Source: Flavobacteriia bacterium
GTDB taxonomy: Bacteria > Bacteroidota > Bacteroidia > Flavobacteriales > Flavobacteriaceae
Reading direction: 5' to 3'
Length of the DNA stretch: 6,766 nucleotides
Assembly: GCA_011330545.1 (NCBI GenBank)
Contig: DRQI01000398.1
Location: 1-6,766, forward strand
Below, in pieces: positions 5,627 to 6,766 of this stretch; within the stretch, counting starts at the first letter, position 1; each line of letters opens with the position of its first letter. The notes under the pieces are model-generated. The model did no database searches. It was given only the letters and a program-made list of their open reading frames with translations, and was not told the DNA's origin. The translations under genes and the position numbers were made by a program.

Positions 5627-6172
5627 TTAAAAAGTATATCCTTTTTCTGCAAGATATTGCCCATTCATAGCAGAGATCTCAGGCGAGCCCAAAAAGCCTA
5701 AACCATCTGCAAACCGATTATAAAAGGCAAATAATGAAACAACGTACACAACATCTTCTACTGTTTTTTCATTCCACCCTGCATCTAACATAGCTTGGAT
5801 ATCTTCTTTTATAATGCGGCTTGGGGTTTCTGTTAACTTCCGTGCATATTTTAACAGGGCCTTTATTTTTTCTGGGATAGCGTCTCCTAAGGGTTCTTCC
5901 GCCAACGCGTCAATCATTGCTTTATCGATATTGAGATTTTGTGCAACTTGCCGATGTGCCCCTAAACAAAATTTACAACTGTTAAGGATCGAAACGTAAG
6001 CTGCAATTAGTTCGCGTTCGCCTCCTGACAATTCAGAATCTCCTCTCATTACTTGTTGCGAAAATGGCATTATCGTATTTATAATTTCGGGGGTTCTACC
6101 AAAGACTTCGGCTATGTTATGATAGTCTTTTGTATAACTTAAAAAAGGCGTTTGTGTGTTTGTAGTTTCCAT
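5627..6172 (-). CDS. AhpD/carboxymuconolactone decarboxylase-like peroxidase-related protein
   Basis: A 181-residue all-helical protein of the AhpD-like superfamily, of the longer 'peroxidase-related enzyme' type. The core signature is intact: 'LSGGERELIAAYVSILNSC' then KFCLGAH, giving the C66-x-x-C69-x3-H73 motif with acidic residues Glu52 and Glu54 upstream. The second half has 'EDVVYVVSLFAFYNRFADGL' (139-158), with the N-R-F-x-D motif typical of this subgroup. AhpD uses the CxxC pair to reduce hydroperoxides or to pass electrons to a peroxiredoxin; many relatives have other or unknown substrates. It is cytoplasmic, with no signal peptide. It begins 15 bases after the stop of the upstream SRPBCC gene and is followed by the SRPBCC paralogue, so all three are probably one transcript. 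A thiol-based redox reaction is likely; the substrate is not known. Confidence 0.85.
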   Translation of the reverse strand: METTNTQTPFLSYTKDYHNIAEVFGRTPEIINTIMPFSQQVMRGDSELSGGERELIAAYVSILNSCKFCLGAHRQVAQNLNIDKAMIDALAEEPLGDAIPEKIKALLKYARKLTETPSRIIKEDIQAMLDAGWNEKTVEDVVYVVSLFAFYNRFADGLGFLGSPEISAMNGQYLAEKGYTF

Positions 6173-6187
6173 AATTTTTAGATTGTT

Positions 6188-6733
6188 TTATTCAAATTGA
6201 TATTCTTTTTGTTTTAAAAGTGTTATAGGAACATTCTTAGCACCGGTTTCTATATAATTCTTATACCCCATTAATATTTCTTGCTGTTTTTCTTTTATTT
6301 TGCCGTATAACAAATGGGTTAAGAATGCGGGGTTCAACTTGTAATTCTGTATGATGGAAAGGGTGGTGTTTTTATGAATCCCTTTTTCTAAGCTAAAAGC
6401 ATAGAGCATTATTTCTATGGGAAAATTTTTAGACTTACATACTTCGTACCTGTAAAATGCCCCTTCTTTAAATTCTATAATTTTCTCTACCATCATAATT
6501 TCTCTTTTTCCATCCATGATAATGCAAGTCCTTTGATTTCCTAAACATGCTCTATCATCACCTTTTGCCACTGACAATTCTACCGCGGCATGAAATGTTG
6601 ATACATTGCCATATTGTGACAATACAGACCAGGTTTGATGTTTGGTAGCATGTACCTTAATTTTAGTACGGGTTTCTACCAAATCAACACCCTTATATCG
6701 GGTTATTTTTTTCAATTTCTTATTGGTTTTCAT
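6188..6733 (-). CDS. SRPBCC-family protein (paralogue of the gene at 5015-5548)
   Basis: A 181-residue cytoplasmic helix-grip protein with the same outline as its paralogue: 'KHQTWSVLSQYGNVSTFHAA' (31-50), 'LGNQRTCIIMDGKREIMMVE', 'AFYRYEV', 'QNYKLNPAF', and the C-terminal helix 'EILMGYKNYIETG' followed by KNVPI. The near-identity of that helix in both proteins points to a shared partner or function, while the middle (about residues 85-125) has diverged and may bind a different ligand. The N-terminus is longer and more basic (MKTNKKLKKITRYKG). The ATG at 6733 is three bases after a stop that closes a frame entering from the window edge, so it may not be the first gene of the operon. Family call is firm, function unknown. 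Confidence 0.8.
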   Translation of the reverse strand: MKTNKKLKKITRYKGVDLVETRTKIKVHATKHQTWSVLSQYGNVSTFHAAVELSVAKGDDRACLGNQRTCIIMDGKREIMMVEKIIEFKEGAFYRYEVCKSKNFPIEIMLYAFSLEKGIHKNTTLSIIQNYKLNPAFLTHLLYGKIKEKQQEILMGYKNYIETGAKNVPITLLKQKEYQFE

Positions 6734-6736
6734 TCT

Positions 6737-6766
6737 TTAGGATGTGCATTCATTTTCTATTTCTAG
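6737..6766 (-). CDS. Possible 3' tail of a further upstream gene
   Basis: Of the three minus-strand frames entering at the window edge, one stays open for nine codons (LEIENECTS) and ends with TAA at 6739-6737, three bases before the ATG of the SRPBCC gene. The tight junction would suit an operon, but nine codons can be open by chance, so this is only a suggestion. Confidence 0.25.
   Translation of the reverse strand, partial: LEIENECTS

Noticed and set aside
5015..6733. Antiviral defence or toxin-antitoxin system
   Set aside because: The four products belong to metabolic or ligand-binding families (SRPBCC, AhpD-like, DinB-fold), and there is no nuclease, helicase, toxin or membrane effector.

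Overview
The window looks like a chromosomal segment from a gliding-type member of the Bacteroidota, most likely Flavobacteriaceae. The DNA is AT-rich, and Shine-Dalgarno sequences are essentially absent. Two promoters match the Bacteroidota TTG/TTTG ... TAnnTTTG pattern. There is a RemB-like outer-membrane gliding protein, and an intergenic repeat resembling the 'GTCATTTCGAC' repeats I associate with flavobacterial genomes. The genus cannot be fixed from this sequence. No RNA gene, CRISPR array, transposase or integrase is visible.

Left block, plus strand (1-3010): the 3' end of an aldehyde dehydrogenase gene, then 11 bases later a WbpD/WlbB-type left-handed beta-helix sugar-nucleotide N-acetyltransferase, then a 694-residue exported protein. 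That protein joins a TonB-C-like domain to a Wzi/RemB-like beta-barrel and has its own candidate promoter overlapping the end of the acetyltransferase gene. The block suggests cell-surface polysaccharide and motility functions. It ends at a hairpin (3028-3071) shared with the convergent minus-strand block.

Middle block, minus strand (3092-4267): a TetR-family repressor followed by a small exported thioredoxin-fold protein with no cysteine at all. A 13-bp imperfect palindrome, identical at 12 of 13 positions, lies in the tetR promoter and again just in front of the thioredoxin-fold gene. This indicates a self-regulating two-gene regulon. The repressor has a Cys-x3-Cys pair where, as I recall it, the electrophile sensor NemR has its reactive cysteine.

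A 238-bp gap (4268-4505) holds the tetR promoter and a REP-like repeat with two adjacent inverted repeats.

Right block, minus strand (4506-6733, perhaps continuing past the window end): four small genes in one direction with gaps of 15, 78 and 41 bases. They are SRPBCC protein, AhpD/carboxymuconolactone decarboxylase-like CxxC protein, a second SRPBCC protein that is a clear paralogue of the first, and a DinB-fold protein. No described pathway that I know of uses this set. The pattern of two lipid/ligand-pocket proteins flanking a redox-type CxxC enzyme, plus a metal-binding DinB protein, is the best candidate here for an undescribed functional unit.
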